From: Psychrobacillus sp. INOP01 | GTDB taxonomy: Bacteria > Bacillota > Bacilli > Bacillales_A > Planococcaceae | NCBI RefSeq assembly: GCF_018140925.1 | Contig: NZ_CP073315.1 | Span: forward strand, 186,001-250,000 | Direction of reading: 5' to 3' | Length of the DNA stretch: 64,000 nucleotides | Part shown: piece after piece, positions 24,776-33,077 of the stretch | Position numbering within the stretch: the stretch's first letter is position 1 | Layout of the letters: each line of letters starts with the position of its first letter | Position numbers and translations under genes: made by a program | The notes under the pieces: model-generated | Seen by the model: only the letters and a program-made list of their open reading frames with translations | The model's database searches: none | What the model was told of the DNA's origin: nothing

Positions 24776-25030
24776 TAAACCAGCAGCTGTTTCTTCAGAA
24801 TATTCATTTGCATAAGTGAATGCGACCATCGCACCTATATCGTGTCCTACTAGTGATACTTCTTTAAAGCCAAGCTGCTCTACTAATAAGTAAATATCTT
24901 TCGCTAAAGTGAGCTTATCATATCCCTTTACTGGCTTATCAGATAAACCTGCACCTCTCAAATCTGGCACAATTACTGTATATGATTGAGCAAGTGCTGG
25001 AATAATATCCTTCCACTCAATCATCAAGTG
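24776..25030 (-). pseudogene. Alpha/beta hydrolase internal fragment
   Basis: EWKDIIPALAQSYTVIVPDL, RGAGLSDKP and SLVGHDIGAMVAFTYANEY match the N-terminal half of epoxide-hydrolase-like enzymes (nucleophile Asp in GHDIG). It lacks both ends and is fused in frame to the permease fragment, so a 242-codon ORF (24518-25246) exists only by chance. Confidence 0.75.
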
Positions 25031-25057
25031 GATCTCCAATCGTGCGGAAATTAATAA

Positions 25058-25231
25058 AGAAAGATTCATCCACACCAACTTAGACATAGCTACGCAAATT
25101 ATTTGATGAATAATGGAGCTCCTATTGAAGTCATGCAAAGTCTTATGGGGCATGAAAAGAGTGAAACTACCAAGATCTATGCTCAGCTGAGCGGAAGGTT
25201 TAGGAAGGAGTATTATCAGAAATACTTTTAA
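25058..25231 (+). pseudogene. Tyrosine recombinase, C-terminal remnant
   Basis: 57 codons in one frame: PHQLRHSYANYLMNNGAPIE, then VMQSLMGHEKSETTKIYAQ and a basic tail ending YYQKYF. The His-x-x-Arg box (HQLRH), the LMGHE box and the nucleophile Tyr in KIY are in the correct order and spacing for a tyrosine integrase; the N-terminal two thirds are gone. Its stop lies 9 bases from the hairpin of a half element (25241-25295), and its orientation is opposite to the cassettes, as intI is in integrons. It is the only recombinase trace in the window. Confidence 0.85.
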
Positions 25232-25240
25232 ATGGAAAAG

Positions 25241-25295
25241 GAGCAACGTCTTAAAAGACGTTGCTCTACTTTACTAAAGCACCCATTAGTTGGAT
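25241..25295 (-). repeat. attC-like element, right half with private terminator
   Basis: Perfect hairpin GAGCAACGTCTT/AAGACGTTGCTC, then TTTACTAAAGCACCCATTAGTTGG. The left half is replaced by the recombinase remnant. Confidence 0.8.
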
Positions 25296-25304
25296 AAGAT
25301 AACT

Positions 25305-25997
25305 TTATTTTTCAATTGCTTTATTAACTGATTCAATAGCATGAATTACTGTTGTATCAAATATTGGAACTTCAGAATCCTCTTGTTTTATTAATAATCC
25401 AATCTCTGTACATCCTAATATAATCCCTTCGGCACCCTTATCAACTAAACTCTTTATAGCTTTTATAAAAAATTCTTTCGACGTTTGATTGATTTTACCT
25501 AAACATAATTCTTCATAAATCACTTCATTTATAAGTTCTATATCCTCATTATCTGGAATTAATACCTTTATATCATTAGCTTCAATTCTTGATTTGTAAA
25601 AGTCTTGTACCATCGTATATTTAGTTCCAAGTAACCCAACTGAAGCTACATTAGTTTTCTGTATTTCATTTGCTGTTGCATCAGCAATATGAAGAATTGG
25701 AATATTTATTTTTTCTTCAATATAATTAATTACCTTGTGCATTGTATTTGTACAAATAACAATAAAATCTGCTCCAGCTTTTTCTAAAGAGATTGCCACA
25801 TCCCCTAAAGTGTGTCCAGCACTTTCCCAATCACCATTTGCTTGATAACGTTCAATTTCTTCAAAGTCAACGCTATATAGAATGCATTTTGCTGAATGTA
25901 ATCCACCTAATTTGTTCTTTATTTCTTCATTTATTAAACGGTAATATTCACTTGAAGATTCCCAACTCATCCCACCGATTAAACCTATTGTTTTCAA
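25305..25997 (-). CDS. Aspartate/glutamate racemase family protein
   Basis: PLP-independent amino-acid racemase. LKTIGLIGGMSWESSSEYYR at the start, first catalytic Cys in FIVICTNTMH and second Cys in GIILGCTEIGLL. Start TTG 25997 with TAGGAGGAATTAGTACA upstream; the annotatable ORF reaches 26063 but without family similarity. 230 residues, normal. One-gene cassette between half elements. D-aspartate or D-glutamate production is likely; which one is not decidable. Confidence 0.85.
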   Translation of the reverse strand: MKTIGLIGGMSWESSSEYYRLINEEIKNKLGGLHSAKCILYSVDFEEIERYQANGDWESAGHTLGDVAISLEKAGADFIVICTNTMHKVINYIEEKINIPILHIADATANEIQKTNVASVGLLGTKYTMVQDFYKSRIEANDIKVLIPDNEDIELINEVIYEELCLGKINQTSKEFFIKAIKSLVDKGAEGIILGCTEIGLLIKQEDSEVPIFDTTVIHAIESVNKAIEK

Positions 25998-26082
25998 TGT
26001 ACTAATTCCTCCTAATAAATTGTTATTTGTAGAATAGAATACCTTAATCTTTAATTTCGACAATTAAAGAACCTTTTCCTTC

Positions 26083-26109
26083 TTCAACTACACTGCTGCG
26101 TTAGTTGAA
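26083..26109 (-). repeat. attC-like element, left half only
   Basis: TTCAACTACACTGC-TGCGTTAGTTGAA, ends where the bioY segment begins. Confidence 0.75.
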
Positions 26110-26216
26110 TATTCGAATCTCGAAAATTTTAACTAATATTGTATCTAAATTGGAAAAACAACGCTCTAACTTATTTATACTAGTTCGTAAAAGTTGCTAG
26201 TAAAGTGCTCGACTTT

Positions 26217-26248
26217 GTGTTAACCTTATATCCGATAATAGTTAACAC
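26217..26248 (+). promoter_or_regulatory. BirA biotin-repressor operator of bioY
   Basis: Inverted repeat GTGTTAAC-N16-GTTAACAC directly before the ribosome-binding site; matches the BirA operator type known from Bacillales biotin genes. Confidence 0.8.
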
Positions 26249-26268
26249 ATTAAAGGAGGCAGTTTATT

Positions 26269-26820
26269 TTGAAAAAGGGTGATACTTATCAATACGTATT
26301 AGCGGCAATTGGTGCAGCAATTATAGCTATACTTGCGCAAGTGACGATTCCTCTACCACTCGTACCAATTACAGGGCAAACTTTAGCAATCGGTTTAGTC
26401 GTTACCATTTTAGGTATGAGATCAGGTGTATTATCGGTGATAATATATATATTAGTCGGTGCAGTAGGGATGCCTGTTTTTAGTGGAATGTCAGGCGGAT
26501 TAGGGATTGTATTTGGTCCAACAGGCGGCTATATTGTTGGATTCTTGCCATCAGCGATAATTATGGGACTTTACATGAGAAAATTTGGTGTCACAATTTC
26601 ACAAGCGATTGTAGCTAATTTAATTGGTATGGTTGTCACATTGGTATTCGGGACAGTTTGGTTGAAAATCTTAGCTGACTTAACTTGGACGGCAGCATTT
26701 ATGGGTGGCGTGGCACCGTTTATTATCGTAGGTGTAATAAAAGCAGTACTAGCTGCATGGTTTGGTGTTGTCGTACGTCGTCGCCTAGAAACAGCACATT
26801 TAGTCAAAGCGACCGCATAA
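26269..26820 (+). CDS. bioY: BioY, biotin transporter substrate-binding S-component
   Basis: 183 residues, six membrane helices. VTIPLPLVPITGQTLAIG and LGIVFGPTGGYIVGF are BioY hallmarks. It binds biotin and works with a shared energy-coupling ECF module (not in the window). TTG start with AAGGAGG 10 bases upstream. Controlled by BirA through 26217-26248. Plus strand, no complete element around it: a normal chromosomal gene or insert inside the array. Confidence 0.93.
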   Translation: MKKGDTYQYVLAAIGAAIIAILAQVTIPLPLVPITGQTLAIGLVVTILGMRSGVLSVIIYILVGAVGMPVFSGMSGGLGIVFGPTGGYIVGFLPSAIIMGLYMRKFGVTISQAIVANLIGMVVTLVFGTVWLKILADLTWTAAFMGGVAPFIIVGVIKAVLAAWFGVVVRRRLETAHLVKATA

Positions 26821-27177
26821 ATAAAATCAGTTTCAGTGGAGACTTCATGGGTAGTTGTAATGATTTATACAATGGTGTGGAGCAGTGATTTAGGATAACG
26901 GAAAGATTATGGCGACAAGTGAAGTAGATAGCTTGTTGCCATAAGCCACTTCTGTCAAAGATATAAGATTCAGTAATTTCTTTGGGTTTAATGGGGATTG
27001 AAGGTATGATCGTCCATCTCCCACATCCACGAAAGTTGACCTCAGTGATCAAAAAAATTATACAACTCTTACTTAGAATCCTTCACTTGTAGTCCACTAT
27101 TTACATGTTCAACCATCCGCTAGTAATCTAATGTAAGTTTGTATTGTCCTACAAATACACCGATAGCATATGATTTG
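26821..27177. other. Gap after bioY, no recognisable gene
   Basis: Two overlapping minus-strand frames stay open for about 50 codons (26884-27052) but neither has a start site or a family I recognise. No element. Possibly decayed coding DNA. Confidence 0.4.
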
Positions 27178-27438
27178 TTAACTGTTTAATTTTCTAAACC
27201 ACCTTTTGTAACTATTTTGCACTTGGAAACAGTAGCCCAAAAGCAACTGGATGAGGTAAAGTAAAGCCATGATTATCAACACCTGCATGTAGAGAGTTTC
27301 CACATTAACATACCCCCATCCTGTAGAACTTTCTAGATTCCCACGGAAAAGATAAACTTCCAATCTTTCTGCCAAAGCTGCTATAGGCAATACAAAAATG
27401 GGTAGCACAATCATAATTGATATAATTACTTTTTTCAT
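27178..27438 (-). CDS. 86-residue secreted or membrane protein
   Basis: Signal-like first helix (ISIMIVLPIFVLPIAALAE) with a possible AXA cleavage site, then a short loop and a second helix (YMQVLIIMALLYLIQLLLGY), basic C-terminus. AAGGAAAG precedes ATG 27438. Unknown function. Confidence 0.65.
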   Translation of the reverse strand: MKKVIISIMIVLPIFVLPIAALAERLEVYLFRGNLESSTGWGYVNVETLYMQVLIIMALLYLIQLLLGYCFQVQNSYKRWFRKLNS

Positions 27439-27563
27439 TTTATCTTTCCTTTTTATTTATTTCCAAAATAAGCCATCACAATAAGCAATTCAAACTCAGT
27501 AAGCAAAGCTATTACTTTCACTTTTTATAATTTTTCATTAACACTTTGTAGCAAATTCGGGGC

Positions 27564-27600
27564 AAAAAAAAGCGACCTACCCAGTTATGAGTAAGACGCT
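27564..27600 (-). terminator. Terminator-like hairpin
   Basis: AGCG-CTTAC/GTAGG-CGCT stem with one mismatch, then T7 on the minus strand. Confidence 0.5.
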
Positions 27601-27676
27601 AATTTTAGTCTTTTAATTGTTTAGTTACTGCAATTCTTTTTTAGCTTTCGGTGAAATGATTTTTTAGTGTTCCTTC

Positions 27677-27704
27677 TTCAACTAAAGCACCTGGTAGTGC
27701 AAAA
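27677..27704 (-). repeat. attC-like element, right half only
   Basis: TTCAACTAAAGCACC-TGGTAGTGCAA. Confidence 0.6.
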
Positions 27705-27708
27705 AGAA

Positions 27709-28053
27709 TTACTGTTTTTTATTTGCATATCTTTTTGCAAATGTAGAAGGGGAAAACGAAACGTTATATTTTCTTACAAGTTCTTTTTGTACTTTTTCTG
27801 TTAGTTTCAATCCTTCTTTATTATGTCTTTCTTAAAGTTCAATTCCATTAGGAACTATTCCATCGTTATCCCAATCAATCCATTTACCATATTTCACTGT
27901 CCACTCCATTAATTCAGCCTTCAAATCAGTTGAAATTGGAACATACTCTATGTCAAAGTTACAGTAACATTTATTATACCAAATTGCGTCGGCAGCTATA
28001 TCTGCTTCAACTTTTAAATCATATGTTTCATTACATCTACATGATTCTATCAT
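27709..28053 (-). pseudogene. 115-codon cassette gene with one in-frame stop
   Basis: ATG 28053 (GGGAG upstream) gives MIESCRCNETYDLKVEADIA and VKYGKWIDWDNDG up to TAA 27832-27834. The frame then continues without a further stop through ERHNKEGLKLTEKVQKELVR and SPSTFAKRYANKKQ to TAA 27709. The composition of the second part is protein-like, so one substitution (probably GAA or CAA to TAA) has split the gene. Family of small Bacillus proteins, no name recalled. Confidence 0.7.
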
Positions 28054-28080
28054 ATTATTTTTCGTCTCCCTCTATTGAAT

Positions 28081-28186
28081 TAGATACTTTGTTAGCTTAA
28101 ATCTAACATTTCACAGTGGATAGCCGAAACCTACTTGATGTATTGGACGTAATAATATACCATCTAAATGATGGTCTTATTTAACT
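28081..28186 (-). repeat. attC-like element, decayed type B
   Basis: GTTAGCTTAAATCTAACATT and hairpin ACCATCTAAATGATGGT remain; the outermost boxes are lost on both sides. Confidence 0.65.
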
Positions 28187-28207
28187 GCAATAAGGATATT
28201 GCCATCC

Positions 28208-29077
28208 TTAACCAAAGATTTGTGCAGTAATAGCAAATAACTCTTTATTCCTATATGGCATATTAAAAGAGTTCTTTATCATTATCGGTGGATTACTAAC
28301 TTTTACAAATCCGCTTTTCTCCAAGAATAACATTAACTCATCATTATTGGATGGCACATCAATCCTTAACTTTCCTTGATGATTAATAACTAACCTATCG
28401 ATTATTAAAGCAGCTGTTTGTGAATCTGGTGCTACAATAGGTCCTATTAATAGATTTACTGGTCCTAAAATGGATAATCCAAATCCAATAATCTTTCCCT
28501 TTAGATTTCTCACAACTAAACAATGTTTTGATTGATTTATCCTGTTAAGAAGTAATTTTCTTCTCTTATCACCAAATGCAGCCGAATCTAATTCAATAAT
28601 TTCATTAATATCATTCTCACAGTATTTCTCTATGATAATTTCTCGATTATTAAATAATTTAGTTGGAATATAATTATCACTTAAATACTTATGTACATAG
28701 TCGACAGTATTAAAACCCAAGTTTTCATATAAGGGTTTCCCATACTCAGTTGAGATTAACATTATTGAGGTATTTTGAGAAACACTGTCTATACATTTCT
28801 GTGTAGCCTTTTTTCCTAAGCCTAAACCTCGATATTCTTCATTAACAATAACCATTCCAATTGAAGCTAAATCAGTATCATAAGGTATTATTGCAGCACT
28901 CGAAACAATTTTTCCCTCAGCATTTTTATGTCCGAATATTTTACCAGATGACATAACAGTTCTAATTTCATGTTTATCATAATCCCAACCAACTGATGCA
29001 GAAAGTTCTATTAAACCTAAGACGTCATATTTATCAATTTCCACTAACTCTAATACTGTTTTATTGTCTATATGCAT
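28208..29077 (-). CDS. Two-domain GNAT acetyltransferase
   Basis: About 289 residues. The N-terminal GNAT domain is complete: SSAAIIPYDTDLASIGMVIV, acetyl-CoA loop NEEYRGLGLGKKATQKCI and YGKPLYENLGFNTVDYVHKY. The C-terminal domain (IIELDSAAFGDKRRKLL) resembles the second domain of the YitI/Eis-like tandem GNATs. ATG 29077 follows GGAGGGTTCAA. One-gene cassette, substrate unknown. Confidence 0.85.
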   Translation of the reverse strand: MHIDNKTVLELVEIDKYDVLGLIELSASVGWDYDKHEIRTVMSSGKIFGHKNAEGKIVSSAAIIPYDTDLASIGMVIVNEEYRGLGLGKKATQKCIDSVSQNTSIMLISTEYGKPLYENLGFNTVDYVHKYLSDNYIPTKLFNNREIIIEKYCENDINEIIELDSAAFGDKRRKLLLNRINQSKHCLVVRNLKGKIIGFGLSILGPVNLLIGPIVAPDSQTAALIIDRLVINHQGKLRIDVPSNNDELMLFLEKSGFVKVSNPPIMIKNSFNMPYRNKELFAITAQIFG

Positions 29078-29132
29078 TTGAACCCTCCTAAATATTATTA
29101 CTATTCTTTTCATAATTTCCTATTTAACCTTG

Positions 29133-29263
29133 TTCAACTAAACTGAGCGTTAGTTTAAGTGTAACATTTAACATTGGATCACCAATATCAATTTAATGTG
29201 TTGGACATAAAAATAGACCCTCGAAAAGATGGCCATGTTTAACTTAAAAACTCGTTAGTTGAA
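29133..29263 (-). repeat. attC-like element, complete (type B)
   Basis: TTCAACTAAACTGAGCGTTAGTTTAA in two parts around GAG, type-B body, then TTTAACTTAAAAACTCGTTAGTTGAA (spacer worn). Confidence 0.8.
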
Positions 29264-29351
29264 TAAACTCATTCTCTTCTATTACAAAATATGTTCGAAC
29301 TGTGAACTATAAATAATTGAAAAATGAAAACAAGTAATATTCAAAATTTTC

Positions 29352-29379
29352 TTAACAAATAATTAGATTATGTTATACT
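29352..29379 (+). promoter_or_regulatory. Promoter of the MBL-fold gene
   Basis: TTAACA-N16-TATACT. The transcript would start about 130 bases before the gene. Confidence 0.6.
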
Positions 29380-29394
29380 TTTCATTAGTGAAAA

Positions 29395-29482
29395 GAGGAG
29401 GTACAAGTCCAATGGTAAAAAAGTAAAATGAGAAAATCTTAAATTATTTTATTAATTTTAGAATAAACATGTAGATTTTCTC
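29395..29482 (+). promoter_or_regulatory. Leader with four-codon ORF and hairpin
   Basis: GAGGAGG at 29395-29401 precedes ATG 29412 of a mini-ORF MVKK-stop, followed by a hairpin GAGAAAATCT/AGATTTTCTC (29430-29482). Ribosome-binding site, tiny ORF, then hairpin resembles translational or transcriptional attenuators of inducible resistance genes. Function inferred only from layout. Confidence 0.5.
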
Positions 29483-29519
29483 TTAATGTAACTAACATCT
29501 AAAAAAGAGGAGAAATAAC

Positions 29520-30374
29520 ATGTTAAATAAATTAAGTGATACAATTTATTATTTATCTAATGAAGATGATAGAGAACGACCAACATTAGGATTGATATAT
29601 GGTGACCACTCTAGTCTAATAATAGATTCTGGTAATTCTACTCAGCATGCTAAAGATTTTTTACTAGAAATCGAGAAGCTAAATGTACCACCAGTTAAAT
29701 ATGTGGTAATTACCCATGCACATTGGGATCATTTCTTAGGAATGAATGAATTTAATGCGACTGTTATAGTTAATAGGCAAACAAACGATATCATAAAAGA
29801 ATGGGAAAGTTATTCCTATGACGATAATTCACTCCAAAATTATGTGAATTCTAATCAGATGAGTGCTATGTGTATGAAGATTATACAAAGCGATATGCCA
29901 AACAGGGATAGTTTTAAGTTGAACTCTCCAGATATAATCTTTGAAAATACATTAACTATTGATTTAGGCAATAAAGTTTGCATACTTGAAAGAATCAAAA
30001 GTACTCATACAGATGACTCTACAATCATTTATATTCCCGATGAAAAAGTTATTTTTTTAGGTGATTGTGCATATGGTACAACCACAAATTCATTATTTCA
30101 TTTCAAGCAATCGTTGCTAATGCCTATGATTAAAGACATTCAAAAATATGAAGCCGAAATGTTCCTACTTGGTCATGAATCGATTTGCGATTCCAATGAA
30201 ATGAATATATATTGGGAAGAGTTAACAACATCAAATCGAGCTGTAAAATCCGCTTCACTAGAAAATGCTATAGCGTGCTTTAAGGCAGAAAATAACAGGG
30301 ACCCTAATGATAATGAATTATTTTTCATAAGAGCATTTGTTAATGACCATATTATTCAATCACAATTAGTCTAA
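29520..30374 (+). CDS. Metallo-beta-lactamase-fold hydrolase
   Basis: 284 residues. Metal motif THAHWDHF, further ligand Asp in FLGDCAYG and His in LLGHES; starts TIYYLSNEDDRERPTLGLIY, typical of the glyoxalase II/lactonase branch of the superfamily. AAAGAGGAGAAATAAC precedes ATG 29520. Plus strand with own promoter, leader and terminator; a complete element is on its left and a half element on its right, exactly as for the reductase at 6697. Could be lactonase, beta-lactamase-like or a detoxifying hydrolase. Confidence 0.88.
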   Translation: MLNKLSDTIYYLSNEDDRERPTLGLIYGDHSSLIIDSGNSTQHAKDFLLEIEKLNVPPVKYVVITHAHWDHFLGMNEFNATVIVNRQTNDIIKEWESYSYDDNSLQNYVNSNQMSAMCMKIIQSDMPNRDSFKLNSPDIIFENTLTIDLGNKVCILERIKSTHTDDSTIIYIPDEKVIFLGDCAYGTTTNSLFHFKQSLLMPMIKDIQKYEAEMFLLGHESICDSNEMNIYWEELTTSNRAVKSASLENAIACFKAENNRDPNDNELFFIRAFVNDHIIQSQLV

Positions 30375-30400
30375 TATTCCGTCACTTAAATATAAAAAGT

Positions 30401-30440
30401 AGCCATCTCATTAAAAATTGAAATGAGGTGGCTTTTATTT
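30401..30440 (+). terminator. Terminator of the MBL-fold gene
   Basis: AGCCATCTCATT / AATGAGGTGGCT (one G-U pair) then TTTTATTT. Confidence 0.85.
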
Positions 30441-30445
30441 AGTCC

Positions 30446-30470
30446 TAAATTAAAGCACCCCTTAGTTGAA
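30446..30470 (-). repeat. attC-like element, right half only
   Basis: TAAATTAAAGCACCCCTTAG-TTGAA, directly after the plus-strand terminator. Confidence 0.7.
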
Positions 30471-30475
30471 TAAGA

Positions 30476-31315
30476 TCATGACAATAGGATATGTAGAACA
30501 CGCTTAAATTCGATTTCTTCTTCTAAAAAAGGATAATGGTTACTTTGTTCAAAAATATGTAATGAAGCATTTGGAATTAAATCGCTCATTTCAATTGAGA
30601 ATTCCACAGGACATTGAACATCATGTCTACCACAAAGAATGATAGTTCTTGTTTTAATCGCTGATAATCTGCGAGTAACGTCAAAAATCAGTTGTTCTCT
30701 ACTAAAAAAATTTAATCTATTTGCAGACATTTTTTTCATAATATTTTTCGAAAAATATAGTTCATAATTTTCAGGTCTGAATAAGGATAATTGAGTTCTT
30801 TCTTTAGCCAACCTACTCCGGTCAGCTTCCTCTAGGCTTTGAAGTTTTAAAAGTTCCAGCAATTCTTGCATTCTTTTATATTTTGGATGTCCCTCATTAT
30901 AAATACACTTACTGGAAGATGAGCTATATTCTCTTGCAGAAGAGCCTACAAGAATAAGGGATTTTAAAGAAGTTGAAAAATAAATTCCATATAACACCCC
31001 AATCATTCCTCCTGTAGAATGTCCAGCAAATGTCCATGATGAGAAGCCTTTCACTTTTCGAATTTCTTCAAGGTCAAGCACTGCGTCCACCATGCTTAAT
31101 TCATAACCATTCTTTACTTTATCTGAGCTTCCAGCATCTTTTAAGTTAACTAAAAGAACTTTCCTATTGTCTGTAAATGTTTCTGCAAAATAGTCACCAG
31201 TCTCATTAAATTCAGAATAGTGATGAGTTATACAAACAGGTTCACCCTCTCCTTTTACAAAAACCTCAAAGCATCCACGAGAAGTTTCAATCATCTCTCT
31301 TTTCCAATTCGGCAT
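30476..31315 (-). CDS. Alpha/beta hydrolase, proline-iminopeptidase-like
   Basis: About 279 residues. Oxyanion segment CITHHYSEF, Ser nucleophile in FAGHSTGGMIG, Asp in ILCGRHDVQCP and His in QSNHYPFLEE. ATG 31315 follows GGAGGAAGATTTT; the ORF start at 31330 lies before that site. One-gene cassette. Third kind of hydrolase cargo in the array; substrate unknown. Confidence 0.85.
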   Translation of the reverse strand: MPNWKREMIETSRGCFEVFVKGEGEPVCITHHYSEFNETGDYFAETFTDNRKVLLVNLKDAGSSDKVKNGYELSMVDAVLDLEEIRKVKGFSSWTFAGHSTGGMIGVLYGIYFSTSLKSLILVGSSAREYSSSSSKCIYNEGHPKYKRMQELLELLKLQSLEEADRSRLAKERTQLSLFRPENYELYFSKNIMKKMSANRLNFFSREQLIFDVTRRLSAIKTRTIILCGRHDVQCPVEFSIEMSDLIPNASLHIFEQSNHYPFLEEEIEFKRVLHILLS

Positions 31316-31351
31316 AAAATCTTCCTCCAATGTAAACCTATCTATTTCTTG

Positions 31352-31478
31352 TTCAACTAAACTGAGGCGTTCGTTTTAGTGTTACATTTCACATTACATC
31401 GCCAAAAACTCCATGATGTTTTGGCGTAAAAATTGACCATCGATATGGGCATTTGACTAAAGCACCCGTTTTGTTGAA
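31352..31478 (-). repeat. attC-like element, complete (type B)
   Basis: TTCAACTAAACTGA-GGCGTTCGTTTTA ... TTGACTAAAGCACCCGTTTTGTTGAA. Confidence 0.82.
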
Positions 31479-31498
31479 CAAGAAAACATTCTCTTTTG

Positions 31499-32386
31499 CT
31501 ATTTTTGATAAGTAATCCAAGTAGGGCATGGAGTAAATGGGAAGGTACTTAATACTTCCATTGCATGTTTATCAGTGGTATCAAACTCCCCCATAATAAA
31601 TTGAATATCATGTTTAATAGCATATTTTATTTGTTGGAATGTTAATTGAGGTATTAACTCTTTATTTTGAGTTTCAAATGAGCCACACCAGCCTAATTCT
31701 AAAGTATCTTTCCTATCTGACTCATGAAGAAATGAATAAGCTATTATGTCCTCTTCATCGATGCCTAAGTAATTATAACTTCCATTTGGTACTACATCGT
31801 CTGCGAGGATCATTTCTTTCCATTCTTCCAATCCTTTTTCTACTACTGGATTTACTAAGTGTGTTTTTTCATAGTTTCTTTTTACAACTAGAGCTAGCTT
31901 TTCAACCAGCATTGGTTTTGATATAACCTCCTCTAAAGTTCTTATTACACATTTTTCGCTTTTATGGGGACCATCGTCTTTAACGTCAGTTACCTTTAAT
32001 TTCGGCATATACGTTCTTCTAATTTCATTAAAGCCGTTGTTTTCATAAACATCTCTTAAGTTAGCTGAAGTTTCCCAAACTGAAGTCTGTAGAGGAAAGT
32101 TAATCGTTTCAAGGTTTTCAACATAAGATAACAATTTTTCTTCAATACTTAACCTTTTATAAAGCGGATTACTTAATATTCGAAAGTAAGTACAATACGG
32201 ATGGAAACTACTTGTCCAAGCAATCACAATGCCTATTAACTTATTGTTTAAAAAAGCAGAGTATGCAAATTTCAATTTAGAGCTATATACAATACTTAGT
32301 AAATATTCTTCCTCAAAACATAAATGTAATAACCGGGCAAACTGTTCTTCGTCTATTCTCTCGTATTTTTTAATAATAATCTGCAT
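31499..32386 (-). CDS. GNAT-family acetyltransferase, 295 aa
   Basis: N-terminal GNAT domain (FAYSAFLNNKLIGIVIAW, then TSANLRDVYENNGFNEIRR) and a second related domain with YLGIDEEDIIAYSFLH and LTFQQIKYAIKH. The acetyl-CoA loop of domain 1 is weak (LYKRLSIEEKLLSYV), so only one domain may be active. AGAAGGAGAATAAAT precedes ATG 32386. One-gene cassette. Confidence 0.75.
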   Translation of the reverse strand: MQIIIKKYERIDEEQFARLLHLCFEEEYLLSIVYSSKLKFAYSAFLNNKLIGIVIAWTSSFHPYCTYFRILSNPLYKRLSIEEKLLSYVENLETINFPLQTSVWETSANLRDVYENNGFNEIRRTYMPKLKVTDVKDDGPHKSEKCVIRTLEEVISKPMLVEKLALVVKRNYEKTHLVNPVVEKGLEEWKEMILADDVVPNGSYNYLGIDEEDIIAYSFLHESDRKDTLELGWCGSFETQNKELIPQLTFQQIKYAIKHDIQFIMGEFDTTDKHAMEVLSTFPFTPCPTWITYQK

Positions 32387-32402
32387 ATTTATTCTCCTTC
32401 TG

Positions 32403-32470
32403 AGTGTTTAAAAAGAAAAAGAATTCTTATTTAACCCCATAATCTTCAACTAAAGCACCCGTAGTTTAAG
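32403..32470 (-). repeat. attC-like element, worn left half, good right half (type D)
   Basis: GTGTTTAAAAAGAAAAAGAA is all that is left of the inner box; right half TTCAACTAAAGCACCCGTAG. Confidence 0.65.
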
Positions 32471-32487
32471 TACAATTCTTCACAGTC

Positions 32488-32788
32488 TCAATTTAGTCTT
32501 TTTAAATCAACTTCATTAATTGAATTTCCAGTGATTTCAAACATTAGTTCTTTATTATTGTCCAATTCAATTTTATTTTTTTTATCTATTGGGATTACAT
32601 TCTCATTATTTTCTATGTTGTTATTTTTAAGATTGAAACTTCCATTGTAGCCTCGCCGTCTAACTTGAAATCTTCTTCCAGAAATTCAAACATAAGGGAT
32701 TCACCCTTTTTAATTTTAGAGCCGTAAGCATTAACACTTGTTGGTGAATCTACTAATATACTTACTTCCACTTCATAGATATCAAAAG
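32488..32788 (-). pseudogene. Truncated, frameshifted hypothetical protein
   Basis: Frame 1 reads FDIYEVEVSILVDSPTSVNA, then KIKKGESLMFEFLEEDFKLD and stops at 32613; shifting frame near 32640 gives NENVIPIDKKNKIELDNNKE and LMFEITGNSINEVDLKRLN before TGA 32488. The 5' end is cut exactly where the middle of the half element at 32789 begins. A beta-rich extracellular-type domain, family unknown. Confidence 0.6.
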
Positions 32789-32839
32789 TGTTACCTATGG
32801 CAACCCCATGAACTTTTACTAAAGCACCCGTTAGTTGAA
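32789..32839 (-). repeat. attC-like element, right half plus type-D middle
   Basis: GTGTTACCTATGGCAACCCC, then TTACTAAAGCACCCGTTAGT. Left half missing; the pseudogene joins here. Confidence 0.75.
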
Positions 32840-33077
32840 GAAGATGAAAAAGCCCTTGGGCTGATTGGTCACATAGCAAAATAAACATAACAATGCTATG
32901 AATCTTAAACAGCCTAAAGGCTTTTATTATTCGTCACCGTATAATCAATCCATTGTAAAGAAGTGCCCTAATTCGGGGTTCAATTCACTTAATAATAAAT
33001 CGGTGTTTTTTATTTGTCTTTAAATTTCAGCGTATACAAAATAGGAACTTCATTCTCCGATAAAATTCTAGGTAATT
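32840..33077. other. Gap with small hairpins
   Basis: Contains AGCCC-TTG-GGCT (about 32848) and AGCCT-AA-AGGCT (about 32911) hairpins, the second followed by TTTTATT. No gene seen; a short minus-strand peptide frame after 33078 may be debris. Confidence 0.4.

Noticed and set aside
24518..25246. 242-codon ORF as a real hydrolase gene
   Set aside because: It is a chance fusion of antisense recombinase DNA, a hydrolase core and a permease tail.
26571..26807. 78-codon minus ORF inside bioY
   Set aside because: Antisense shadow of bioY with low-complexity composition.
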